The position numbers were made by a program, and so were the translations under genes. From Conoideocrella luteorostrata (taxonomy: Eukaryota > Ascomycota > Sordariomycetes > Hypocreales > Clavicipitaceae), in the NCBI GenBank assembly GCA_032433595.1, contig JASWJB010000435.1, positions 1 to 29,449 on the forward strand: a stretch of DNA of 29,449 bases, read 5' to 3'. Numbering within the stretch: position 1 is the first letter of the stretch; each line of letters begins with the position of its first letter. A model generated the notes under the pieces. That model saw only the letters and a program-made list of their open reading frames with translations. It did no database searches and was not told the DNA's origin. Below are positions 1 to 8,472 of the stretch, one piece after another.

Positions 1-915
1 TTTTGATACTCCTTTTTTATACCAGCCCCCCCCCCCCCCCCTTCGCCCGACCAAGCCCTGCTTTTGAACCTTGCGCGCAGCCTGGTGGGAATAGCTAATT
101 TTGTGTCGGCAACATCATCATCAGCAGCTGACGCTTCCCTCTCCCGAGTGCTCACTTTCCATTTGCTGACCGCCCCATCATCAGCAGCAGCAGCAGCGGC
201 ATCATCATTATCATCAGCAGCTGACTTTCCCGCTGCCGATTGACTTTTTCCCTCTGCCGACCGCTCCATCATCATCAGCAGCAACAGCGTTATCATCATC
301 ATAATCAGCAGCAGCAACGGCATGAGCAGAAGCATCATCTGACATTTCCCCCGACCGACCGCTACTGTCATAACCGGGAATCCTGACTGGAATATTGGCC
401 TGTGGCCATCATCACCAGCGGCAGGAGCATCATCATCAGCTGACTCTACTCTCTCGTGAGTGCTGGCTTTTCCCTCTCCCAAGTGATGACAGCAGCAGCG
501 GCATCACCATCATCAACCGCATCATCAGCATCATTTGACTTTTCCCCCGGCCGGCCGCTACTATCATGTCCGGGAATCCTGCCCTACGGCCATCATCATC
601 ATTATCATTATCAGGTGACTTTTCCCCCTCCCGATCGCTATTATTGTGACCAGAATCCTGACCTGTGGCTATTATCATTAGCAGCAGCAGCAGCGACATC
701 TCTTTCATGGGTAGAACATCCTCATCAGCAGCACCGCCATCATCATCATCGTCATAATCATCAAATGACCTCTCCGTCTCTCGACCGCTACTACCGTGAC
801 CGTCTTCCCGACTGGAATCCTGACTGTAACCACCACCATCATCGTATCTTCAACATCTTCGTCGTCTTTACATTGACTTGTGAGATCCCATGCTTCCTGT
901 AGTGTCTATACCTTT
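1..915. repeat. Composite triplet-rich repeat block (copy 1)
   Basis: Low-complexity DNA built from recurring modules. A T-rich lead ends in a run of about 17 C and the motif cccgaccaagccctgc. Long CAT/CAG-type triplet tracts follow, then copies of a ~22-bp pyrimidine-rich minisatellite (tttccctctcccgagtgctgac and variants). A tail with accaccaccatcatcgtatc is also found near 19.67 kb. The same modules recur in the same order at about 1.57-2.43, 8.47-9.7, 12.1-13.08 and 19.55-19.75 kb, and in reverse at 11.15-11.5 kb. The open frames across it are produced by the triplet repeats and are not credible genes. Family affiliation is unknown. Confidence 0.7.
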
Positions 916-1060
916 TGTCACATGTGAGCAGCTATGGAAGTCGGGTCTCTAAAGCAGTGGAAAATTGTCAATGATTTCTATCAAATTGACGGGGAATTTG
1001 ACTACTATTTTATCTATGCAAGATGCCTCTTCTTCTGGATCTATTTCATGCTATTGCTTC
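916..1060 (+). mobile_element. Truncated copy of the TGTCACA element (copy 1)
   Basis: It starts TGTCACATGTGAGCAGC and matches the first ~145 bp of the elements at 1155, 15257 and, in reverse, 14274. The five bases in front are CCTTT, the same five that form the target-site duplication of the intact copy at 14274-14653. The right part is missing and the sequence passes directly into a satellite unit (gacattcgagcctttcaacg), so an internal deletion or recombination is likely. Confidence 0.6.
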
Positions 1061-1154
1061 TGACATTCGAGCCTTTCAACGAGCCCATCAGCTAACTTTT
1101 GATATCTGATGCTTTATGCAGTGTACGCCTTCCGAGAATTAAACGTTTCGACGG
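1061..1154 (+). repeat. Satellite fragment (~76-bp family)
   Basis: About one unit of the satellite found at 2.4-2.8, 13.1-15.25 and 19.75-20.48 kb. Recognisable landmarks are cctttcaacgagc, gatatctgatgct and tgcagtgtacgccttccg. Confidence 0.65.
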
Positions 1155-1517
1155 TGTCATAAGTGAGCAGCTGTGGAAGTCGGTCTCTAAGGCAGCGGAA
1201 AAATGTCCTTGATTTCTATCTAATTGACGGGAATTCGACTACTATTTATCTCTGCGATATTCCTTCTTCTCTGAATTTACTCCATTCCATTGCTTCTGAT
1301 GATATCGTAGGTTTCCGGCAACATCGTCCGTTTCCAGTGATGTTGAATTCCTCGTGCGGGGCGCATTCGTCAGCATCGTTCAATTCCGACGATATTGAAT
1401 GCTTCCGGTCGTACGATTCTGTTGATATTGAATGCTTCCGGTAATGTTCAATGATCCCGGTCGCATCGCGCGTTTCGGTGATATTGAGTGCATTGTTGAG
1501 GAATGGTTCCTGTGACA
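1155..1517 (+). mobile_element. TGTCAYA...TGTGACA element, copy 2
   Basis: 363 bp beginning TGTCATAAGTGAGCAGC and ending CCTGTGACA, similar over its length to the reverse of 14274-14653. The interior holds several diverged ~20-bp repeats of the type gatattgaatgcttccggtc. The flanking pentamers (gacgg, cttcg) do not match, so no target-site duplication survives. No open frame with recognisable content. Either a solo LTR or a non-autonomous element. Confidence 0.65.
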
Positions 1518-1572
1518 CTTCGTGCAAGAAACTTTTGACGTCAAATCAGAAGCCCCTATTCTTCCTACAATT
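1518..1572 (+). mobile_element. 3' fragment of an LTR (TGTTGGAAT...CCTACA family)
   Basis: The string cttcgtgcaagaaacttttg, followed by gacgtc and ending agcccctattcttcctaca, matches the 3' end of the solo LTR at 3177-3368 and the minus-strand copy at 25534-25690. Only about 55 bp remain, abutting the end of the TGTCACA element. Confidence 0.55.
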
Positions 1573-2430
1573 CCATTCGCCGGACCGGGCAGGATCTGGT
1601 TTTTGCCGGATTACGCACCAGATAATTTGTCTCACGTTCTGCTTTTTGTTGAACTGTATGAGCTAGGTTTTGTTCTGTCTAGTGAGCCGGCTGTGGTGTT
1701 GCTAGTTGTGCTGTGCTGTGTTGTATGTTGTATGTTGCCTGCAAGCCCTTGACCAAGACTAAGTACAGTTTCTGGCAGTTTGTGCACCGCGTGTTGCATA
1801 TAAGGCGCAGCCCCTTAATGCATTATGTGTACCGCAATTTTCTGCACATCTTTTGCGCTGGGCTTTTCAGTATCCTTCGCGCTGGTTATTGTTTTATGTT
1901 ATTGTGTTACTTTTGTGTTACGTACCAGCCCCCCCGCGTATCGCTGGTCCCGACCAAGCCCTGCTCTTTTTACACCTTGGGCGCTGACCCAGATCGTACA
2001 TTGCCTGAACAGCAACATGATTATCAGCGGCATCATTATCATCACCAGCAGCAGCGGCCTCATCATTATCAGCTGACTCTTCCCTCTCGTGAGTGCTGAC
2101 TTTCCCCCTTTCCCGAATGCTGATGTTTTCCCTCTCCCGAGTGCTGACAGCAGCAGCAGTTGCGGCATCATCATCATTATCAGCTGACTCTTCCCTCTCT
2201 TGAGTGCCGACTCTTCAACTCTCCCGAGTGCTGACTTTTCGACTCTCACGAGTGCCGACTTTCCCTCTGCCGACCGCTCACATCATCATCAGCAGCAGCA
2301 GCTGACTTTTCCCTCTCCCGAATGCTGACTCTTCCTCTCTGCCGACCGCTCCATTATAACCGTCTTCCTAAACGTCGTCCTGGCTGAATTAGACGGCGGC
2401 CGACAATCCCATCATCAAAGAAATCGTCTT
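1573..2430 (+). repeat. Composite triplet-rich repeat block (copy 2)
   Basis: Same module order as the block at 12.1-13.08 kb: a T/G-rich lead with ctgtgctgtgttgt-like stretches, ccgaccaagccctgc, CAT/CAG triplet tracts, six or more copies of the ~22-bp ctctcccgagtgctgac minisatellite, then cgaccgctccattataaccg and gcggccgacaatcccatcatc, leading into the satellite. No credible gene. Confidence 0.7.
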
Positions 2431-2830
2431 ACAGATTGCCTCACGATATCTGATGGATCCGATACTTCTTGCAGCCCATACGTTGTCCAACACTCGAACG
2501 TTTCAACGAGCTCATCAACCGATTTGCCATATCTGATGCTCCTTGCAGCGTACGTCTTCCGAGATTTGAACCTTTTCAACGAGCCGTCAGATTGACTGCG
2601 ATCTAATGCTTCTTGCAGCGCCTGAACCTGCCAACGAGTCTTCAGATTAACCTGCAATATCCGATGCTTCTTGCAGAGCCTGTACGTTCCGAGATCTGAG
2701 CCTTTTCAACGAGCTCGTCAGATCAGCCTGCGATGTATTGCTTCTTGCAGCGCCTGAACATTTCAACGAGCTCGTTAACTAACTTTCGATAACTGATACT
2801 TTGTGCAGTGTACGTCTTCCGAGATTTAAG
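2431..2830 (+). repeat. ~76-bp satellite array (about five units)
   Basis: Diverged units carrying gatgcttcttgcagcgcctg, then tacgtcttccgagatttgaa, ccttttcaacgagctcgtca and gattgacctgcgatatc. Some units lack about 13 bp. The array is head-to-tail and follows directly from the composite block, as it does at 13 kb and 19.7 kb. Confidence 0.75.
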
Positions 2831-2889
2831 CCATGTAGTGCTGGTACCAAAACCCGGCTGCATTATCTAGTACCGCTTGTATCCCACAC

Positions 2890-3176
2890 CCGTCTTCCAT
2901 TCCCTTTTGTTCTTTTTGTTAGAACCAAGTTGGAATTCCTAGGAGGGCAAGACATGAACTGGCCATTTCTGCATTCCCTACGGCCTCATCTATTTGAAAG
3001 CCTTTTGCTCTTGGACTCCAACTCCCCATCTTTGTACTTTCAAAATACTCCTGCATCGATAAGTGCGCGATGCGCAGAAGCGGACTGTCGCTAGCGTCAG
3101 CTTTCTCAACCTCTATAAGGCTGGGGCATATTAGACAGATGTCATCTTTGGAAAATAAGTCTTCTGGATCAAATAT
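2890..3176 (-). pseudogene. NLR gene fragment (NACHT winged-helix region)
   Basis: Read on the minus strand from 3176, one open frame gives FDPEDLFSKDDICLICPSLI, then a variable stretch, then LLRIAHLSMQEYFES and NAEMASSCLALL, followed by a stop. In fungal NACHT proteins this is the segment after the nucleotide-binding domain; the intact NLR in this window has the equivalent LHLAHFSVKEYLLG. There is no NACHT P-loop and there are no downstream repeats. The upstream part is cut off exactly where the solo LTR begins at 3177, and the downstream part ends in a stop and then satellite DNA. It is a remnant of a second NLR gene, not a working gene. Assignment rests on motif pattern only. Confidence 0.6.
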
Positions 3177-3368
3177 TGTTGGAATCTCTCGTCAAGCGTA
3201 CGAGCAAAAGGTTACGTGGTCACCCTAGCGCGCCTCTCTTATACGGCGCGCTTGGCAGCATACCTCTTCTTCTTCTTCTTCTTCTTTCTGAGATAATCAC
3301 GAATTGTTTTGTTAATTGTTTTGCTTCACCTTCTGACGTCGACGTGAGAAGCCCCTATGCTTCCTACA
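3177..3368 (+). mobile_element. Solo LTR, TGTTGGAAT...CCTACA family
   Basis: 192 bp with TG...CA type ends (TGTTGGAATCTCTCGTCAAG at the left, atgcttcctaca at the right), an internal TATA-like cttatacggcgcgc and a CTT microsatellite. A 189-bp relative lies at 20485-20673 and partial relatives at 1518, 15779 and 25534. The flanking pentamers (aatat and aacgc) differ, so the target-site duplication has been lost or the locus has recombined. Confidence 0.7.
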
Positions 3369-3524
3369 AACGCTTCTACCAAGCACACTCTCCCGATCTA
3401 CTCCTTCAGGTGAAGTAGCCTTGTTAAGCTCCACTAGCTTTTGAACAAGGAGCTCAGTAACTTAATCTAGTGTGGTGTGGTGGTTAAAGTCTATCTCCAC
3501 GAAAGCGTACGTGGCTAATACGTT

Positions 3525-4086
3525 CTATATAGCGATGGACCGGAGGAAGCCCTTCATGACGGACAAGTCGCCGGGAATCAACAGGTCGGCTGCAAACCAT
3601 ACCATGGACGACGAATTAGCCATCAGGGTCTGTAGAGCATTGAAATAACTTTCGTCGCGTCCGGTGAAGACTCCTCCGTCGACATTGACTAGGCTGATTA
3701 CAGGCGAGTTTGGCAAATGCTGTCGATGCAGAACAAGTCCAGCAAAGTCGAACTGAAGCCTTCATACTTCCATAATGGCTGGGCAACATTGGCCACCAAC
3801 GGCGGCGAGTCTCGGTACACGAGATATACTCTCCCTTTTTTACCAGCCAGTTGAGCAGCAACCGGTTTATCCGTAGCTACCCTCGAGAGCATCATGCCAG
3901 GCTGGCCTTGGTCCCGGTGTACTGTTAAGTTATTGGCTCAAGAGAGAACGCGTTTATGACTTGGAGCGGCGATAGGCCCACTTACGTCTTGCAGAGAAAT
4001 TTCAAGCCCTGAAAAGCCAGACTTCTTCAGGATAGCCTCCAATTCGCTTTCACCTAGAGCTAGTTGGCCTTGCAAGCGCAACATCC
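3525..4086 (-). pseudogene. Fragment of a reducing polyketide synthase
   Basis: On the minus strand a first exon reads LEAILKKSGFSGLEISLQD and ends at a GTAAGT donor. After a ~91-nt intron closing at a CAG just before the ATGATG, the frame continues PGMMLSRVATDKPV... . It then needs a one-base shift near 3715 to continue as SPVISLVNVDGGVF...NSSSMVWFAADLL...FLRSI before a stop. The order (K..GFSGLEI.LQD, then a VISL...E/DGG block, then S.S.MVW) resembles the linker between the methyltransferase and enoylreductase/ketoreductase regions of highly reducing fungal PKSs. No catalytic domain is present. The frameshift, missing ends and repeat surroundings mark it as dead. An alternative is a PKS-NRPS hybrid of the same class. 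Confidence 0.5.
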
Positions 4087-5387
4087 CAAGGCACCCCCCC
4101 CACCCCCCATCCTCTCAGTGCTGAAACGACAAGGCAACCACCCAGGCTCCTACGGCAAAATTTGAGGAATGGCCGCTTGGGAATGCTGTTCTTAAGCGTG
4201 AAATAATGGACGACGTGGCGATGTTTCAGCTGGAGTTTAACTGGGATTCTTGCACGCACGAAGATTGAGCAACTCGAAGCCCGCGACACAAGCCAGCTGT
4301 CAAGAAATACTACCCTATAGAGCAAGGCGGAGGCACAAAACTCGCATTCACACAGAAAGAGAACGGCCTCCTCCTCTAACTCAAGGGCGACCAGAGTTTT
4401 TCGTGGAGAGATATCCCTGAACAGTTTACAGAGGCTTTTCCAGGATATTTCTTCAACGAATGTCTTTTCTGCTCGCCGTAAACAGCGGACTTGAGCGTAG
4501 ACGCCTCCCCCCTTTTGCTGGGACCAGGCTTTATAAGAGAAGCAGCAAAGCCGTTCTGGAATCTAAAAGCTAGGCACACGGGCCCTCTTCCCTCGACGTC
4601 TCTGGGCGTACCAACACAGGACTACTTAATCGTGGTATACACTCGTAGTTCGCGAGTAGTCCCAATATAGGATTACTCAGCCACGAGGCCAGAGGACGAC
4701 GAACCCAAGAGAGATGAAAGCGGGGGTCAGGTGCACAGGGCAACGGGTGCAGAAGAACCATGGCCGCCAGCGTCAACTCAACAAGGAAATAAACTCATTC
4801 AATTGCACATTCTGGTGGGAAAAGGCGCCTCCTCCTGACAAGCTCTGTACTGGGAAATGAAAACTCAGTAGCTTGACCTTGGTGCAGTTGGGTGGCGGTG
4901 CACGGATTTGAAGTCACAAGCAGTGCGTCAGGGTCCATCCAAGCTGATATACGGCAGGAGCGGCAAAAGATGGGGAGATAGACGCCGTGATACCCTGACA
5001 TTTCGACTCTATGGAGACTGGGGCTGCGGCCCCATGGGGACGGACTCGAGCAGTAATTACATGGAGCACCTGTTTGGAGTCCAGAAGCAGAGGAGGAATA
5101 AGTAGCGCTTAGTCAGAACGGGCCGCGCCGCGGTACGGCGGCACATTAGCTAAGGTCCGCAAAACCGCCAAAACCAAAAAGTGGAAATCCCCGCAAATCG
5201 GGGGCTCCCATGTATTTCTTGCAATTCAAAGGTTCTGATTGGATGATATATGCAGGCAGAGATCATTCATTGATGATGACAATGAGGGGCCTCTTCTGCT
5301 AGAGAAAAGGGGCACGCGCTCCACCCTAGCGGTGTGCGCTGATTACTTCGAGCATACTAGCTACCCTAGGTGTGTGTGCCGTGCAAT
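4087..5387. other. Unassigned region without a recognisable gene
   Basis: Frames are short and broken on both strands. The longest late frame (4908-5105, plus strand) has no family resemblance I can name. The stretch could be decayed coding DNA belonging to the PKS remnant's former neighbourhood, but nothing supports this. A GC-rich inverted motif lies near 5120-5140 (gggccgcgccgcggtacggc). Confidence 0.5.
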
Positions 5388-5599
5388 TGTGGGTTGCACA
5401 GGGTGGTGTGCGTGATTGACCTAGGTCAATTGCTTCAAAAATGCAAAAACGATGTATTCAAGTCGGTCTATCTAAGAAGAAGAAAACAAGTCAAGGTGGG
5501 AGGCTTGATATCGTCGTATAAATATCGTAGCTGAAAGGTGACCACGTGATCTGCTCCGTGCTTCCTATTGTGCTTGACGGCAGGATACCAATAGCAACA
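5388..5599 (+). mobile_element. LTR-like repeat, TGTGGGTTGCACA family, copy A
   Basis: It starts TGTGGGTTGCACAGGG and ends near agcaaca, with a central ctaagaagaagaaaacaagt and gaccacgtgatctgctc. It is colinear with the solo LTR at 8280-8472 and a partial copy at 16122. Its right end lies about 60 bp before the ATG of the kinase gene, so it may contribute that gene's promoter. No matching target-site duplication is seen (gcaat left, gtatt right). Confidence 0.6.
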
Positions 5600-5661
5600 G
5601 TATTAAGTCAGTGAGTCACAACCACAAAAATTTCGCTGACTAACACAACCACAGCACCAAG

Positions 5662-6726
5662 ATGGAAACTCACGATGAGTTTGAGCCGGAATGGGTTTGG
5701 GCTGATGACGAAGGCACCAACGTCTACGCGCAGGGATATGGACGGCATCTCACCGTCATCTTCTCCTTTTCTGCCGACAAACACAACCCTCCTACCTCGC
5801 TGGCCAATCGAGTTTGCACCAAGTATGAAGGACTCGAGACAGAGGACCCTGCAAGCACTTTTCCCACCATTGCGGACTTGCATACCGCCATCTGGGGAGC
5901 GATTCGTCACGCTTGGCCGCACTGCGTCTCACACCCAGATCTGAGAACCAAGTTGGATGCCGTTGTAGGAGTCGAAAGCATCGATAGCTCCGTTGACAAA
6001 ATAACGTGGAATATTCATTCTCATCCTCGCTTTCCACAGTTCGTTCAGAACCTTGCAGATGAGAGTCGTACGTTAACAGGCCCTTACCAAAGCGACCTAC
6101 CTAGAAAGCTAACACATTGAAAAGTCGATACACCAGCTAGTCCTGGTAAGTTGGTGGACTTTGCCAGTCTCATCCGCTATGAGCAGCTCGGCGGTAGAGG
6201 CTGTACCACTCGGGTTCTCCTGCCGACTGGCGAATCCTCCGTCTTTAAAGGGGTTGATTTTCGAACTGCCCTGCAGTACAGTGACGACGAAGGTGACAAA
6301 ATCATTCGGAACTTGATCAGCAATTGGCGTCGGGAGTACAACACCCTCCAGCAAATGCCGACCTATCCGAATGTACTGCCTCCGCCGCCGACGCTCGCCA
6401 CTATTCAGCGGCCAGACCGGTCAGCTATGCCAGTCATCTGTGGTGGTTTGTCCCCGTTTTATCCTGGGGGCAATGCTGCTTCCCGCATCAATGACAGCAA
6501 CAAAAAGGGCGTGCGCATTGCTCTGGATCTCAAGGCGCATTGGTGCGCCAATATGGCTGCTGCAGCTTTTCACACTCACCGAATTGCAAAGACTTACCAT
6601 ATGGATATCAAGCCTGGTAATTTCGTCGCAGACGCGAGTGATAACCTCATTCTTTGCGACTGGGAACAGCACGATGCGCCAGCCACAACCCTCGCCCCGG
6701 AGGCAGATGCAACATCTCCGGTTTGA
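5662..6726 (+). pseudogene. Fungal protein kinase-like gene, N-terminal part (disrupted)
   Basis: Exon 1 (5662-6067) begins METHDEFEPEW after CACCAAG. A 57-nt intron (6068-6124: donor GTACGT, branch GCTAAC, acceptor AAAAG) restores the frame to exon 2 (6125 onward). Exon 2 shows a glycine-rich start (YEQLGGRGCTTRVLLP), a lysine strand (SSVFKG) and the catalytic loop YHMDIKPGNFVAD, followed by NLILCDWEQ. The usual DFG is therefore DWE, as in several fungal 'degenerate' kinase families. The frame stops soon after LAPEAD, where the activation segment and C-lobe should follow. The C-terminal part of such a kinase is found 1.35 kb downstream (8076-8231), so the gene has been split by an insertion that also removed about 60-80 codons. 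A truncated product ending at 6726 could still be made. Its substrate is unknown. Confidence 0.65.
6068..6124 (+). other. Intron of the kinase gene
   Basis: 57 nt, GTACGT donor, AGCTAACACA branch region and TTGAAAAG acceptor. Removing it joins codon phase 1 to phase 1 and links two frames that otherwise end in stops. Confidence 0.7.
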
Positions 6727-6844
6727 CTTTATGGCGGGTCTAGTCACGTGATCTGGGCTCAGGTGAGCAGGTATTTATTGGGATCCACCGCCCCCATCCA
6801 ACCTTCCTCATCCACAGCTACGACATTCTTGAGAAATTTCTTGT

Positions 6845-6892
6845 CGCAATTCTTGACAAACTTCTTGACGCAATTCTTGACAAATTTCTTGA
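6845..6892 (+). repeat. 24-bp tandem repeat in the leader of the insert gene
   Basis: Two adjacent units, cgcaattcttgacaaacttc+ttga and the same with one C-to-T change, flanked by partial units on both sides. It lies immediately upstream of the ATG at 6907. It could form alternating secondary structure in the 5' UTR; no function is shown. Confidence 0.7.
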
Positions 6893-6906
6893 CGCAATCT
6901 CTGACC

Positions 6907-7918
6907 ATGGATGTATTGAGCCCCTTCAATTCTGCATCGTCATCATCAGATAAACGATCAAGCTCAGGATCTACCTCGATTTCAAAGTCAACAAAAGCAT
7001 CCACCGCTAGCATTCATGAAGCAGAGGATAAGACCATTGTTTTTACAACAATTAAGAAGTTATTCAACGAGATTGATCGCACTGTGGGAGACAGTTTAAC
7101 TGTTACTAGTATGTTTATTTGAATGTCTTTATTTCTTGTATTTTATTTCAGAAACTAATCTTTGTGTAGGCGTTTCTGACTCGGATTTTGCGGCAATTAA
7201 AGCTCAGAGGAACAAGCTAGGCCAGAAGTTCCGATTTTGGTACCAAAGCAAACATCACCTCTTGATTGTCACTATTCCCACTGGAGTACATGAGTCTCTG
7301 CACGGGACACTATACGGCCATTTTCAAATAGCACTTGGTGCCATGGGACTATATAACGAAGGTTGGCATTATTTTGGCTCAACGACATGCAAAGGCCGTG
7401 CTATTTCTGGCACAGGGGGGGATGAAGGAGAAGGAGATTCATCCGGTGGTCCAGCACCAATGCGTTCTTCTGGGAATGCTTGGCCAACAATTGTGTTTGA
7501 AGCGGGATACTCACGAACACTGGCTGAACTCCGCGCAAGAAAAGACTGGTGGTTCCGTGCATCTAATCATGATGTTAAGATTGTGGTTATTATTCAATTC
7601 TATCGTCAGGGTATAATCTTAATTGAGCGATGGGAAGAGACGAGACAAACAATCCAACCACGCCCAGGCGCTACCACGACACGAGCAGCAGCAGCACAGA
7701 ATGGCTCCGCAATATCACCAATCTTGCAACAAGAAATCAAGATCACAAGAGACACTACCACGAATCCGCCATCATTTAATGTCGTTAGAAACGATTTGGT
7801 GTTGAATTTCAGGCTTTTGTTCCTTCGGGACCCTGGTCCAGGTGAACATGATGTTATAATTGATGTTAACCTCCTAAGGACTTATGCACGTATGACCTGG
7901 AATCGGATGATGCCATAG
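6907..7918 (+). CDS. PD-(D/E)XK nuclease-like fungal protein (two exons)
   Basis: The ATG at 6907 sits in a strong context (GACCATGG). Exon 1 is 6907-7108 and exon 2 is 7170-7918. The 61-nt intron (GTATGT donor, ACTAAT branch, TGTGTAG acceptor) joins phase 1 to phase 1, giving about 316 aa. The N-terminus is Ser-rich and disordered (residues 8-35). From about residue 70 comes a folded region: GVSDSDFAAIK, a strand-rich part with LLIVTIP.GVHESLHG, then AWPTIVFEAGYSRTLAELR, WWFRASNHDVKIVVII and ILIERWE. The arrangement of FE, a helix, then VKIVVI resembles the catalytic core of PD-(D/E)XK (Uma2-like) nuclease folds seen in many fungal orphan proteins. Catalytic residues are inferred from pattern only. 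The gene lies inside the split kinase, in the same direction, and is intact while its host gene is dead. It could be cargo or the enzyme of a mobile unit. Confidence 0.6.
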
Positions 7919-7953
7919 ATTTATATTATTGCTCCTCTTGTATTGTTTTGCGA

Positions 7954-8074
7954 CGTTTATATCAAGTCATTCACTCCCCTCTTTTGTGGTAGTTTTGCAA
8001 CGTTTAGCTTACAGACGTTTGCTCTGTTTCGTATTAGCTTAGCAACGTTTAGCTCATAGGCGTTTATATCAAGT
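7954..8074 (+). repeat. Direct repeats at the right end of the insert
   Basis: The 14-mer cgtttatatcaagt occurs at 7954-7967 and 8061-8074, and gcaacgtttagct occurs at 7997-8009 and 8042-8054. The second long copy ends two bases before the kinase frame resumes. This is consistent with an element end or a repair footprint. Confidence 0.65.
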
Positions 8075-8075
8075 T

Positions 8076-8231
8076 GTTCTGAAGTTTGATGATATCCCGA
8101 CCACTTGGAAGCAGATGGTTGATAGATGCATGTCACGGGATCCGAATGAGAGACCCGACTTGTCAGAAGTAGCTAGATTTTGGATGAACGAATGGAGTTG
8201 CGCCCAGACGGCTGCGAATGAAAGTGCGTAA
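8076..8231 (+). pseudogene. Kinase C-terminal lobe remnant
   Basis: One open frame to a TAA at 8229-8231 reads FDDIPTTWKQMVDRCMSRDP, then NERPDLSEVARFWMNEW. The pattern W..MV.RCM..DPN.RP is the end of a protein kinase C-lobe (region XI). It has no start and no upstream lobe, and completes the gene begun at 5662. Confidence 0.7.
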
Positions 8232-8279
8232 AAATGTAGAGGCCTCGTTTGGCGAGCATTCTTAGTCTCAAGAGGACGC

Positions 8280-8472
8280 TGTGGGTTGCACAGGGTTGTG
8301 CAATGATCTAGATCATCTGATTCAAATTGAATATATTTATAAGTGTCTGTTATCTAAGAAGAAGAAAAGAAGTCAAGGTGGGAGGCACGATATCGTCGTA
8401 TCAATATCGTGCCTAAAAAGTGACCACGTGACGAGCTCTGTGCTTCCTATTGTGCTTGGCGGCATTCCAACA
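8280..8472 (+). mobile_element. Solo LTR with perfect target-site duplication
   Basis: 193 bp, from TGTGGGTTGCACAGGG to ggcattccaaca, flanked on both sides by GACGC (8275-8279 and 8473-8477). The same family lies at 5388-5599 and, partly, at 16122. A TG...CA unit with 5-bp TSD and no internal region is the signature of a solo LTR left by recombination. It carries a CACGTG motif. Confidence 0.8.

Larger units (their letters stand above)
6727..8075 (+). mobile_element. Insert of ~1.35 kb within the kinase gene
   Basis: The kinase coding sequence ends near LAPEAD and resumes at 8076. Between them lies a self-contained unit: a CACGTG-containing left part, a TATTTATT box near 6773, a leader with tandem repeats, one intact two-exon gene and a 3' region with direct repeats. 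No terminal inverted repeats or target-site duplication could be identified by eye, and the boundaries are approximate. The unit may be a mobile element or the product of a non-homologous replacement. Confidence 0.45.

Noticed and set aside
5662..6120. Separate 152-aa protein
   Set aside because: The end of this frame is intron sequence; splicing at 6068/6125 joins it to the kinase domain.
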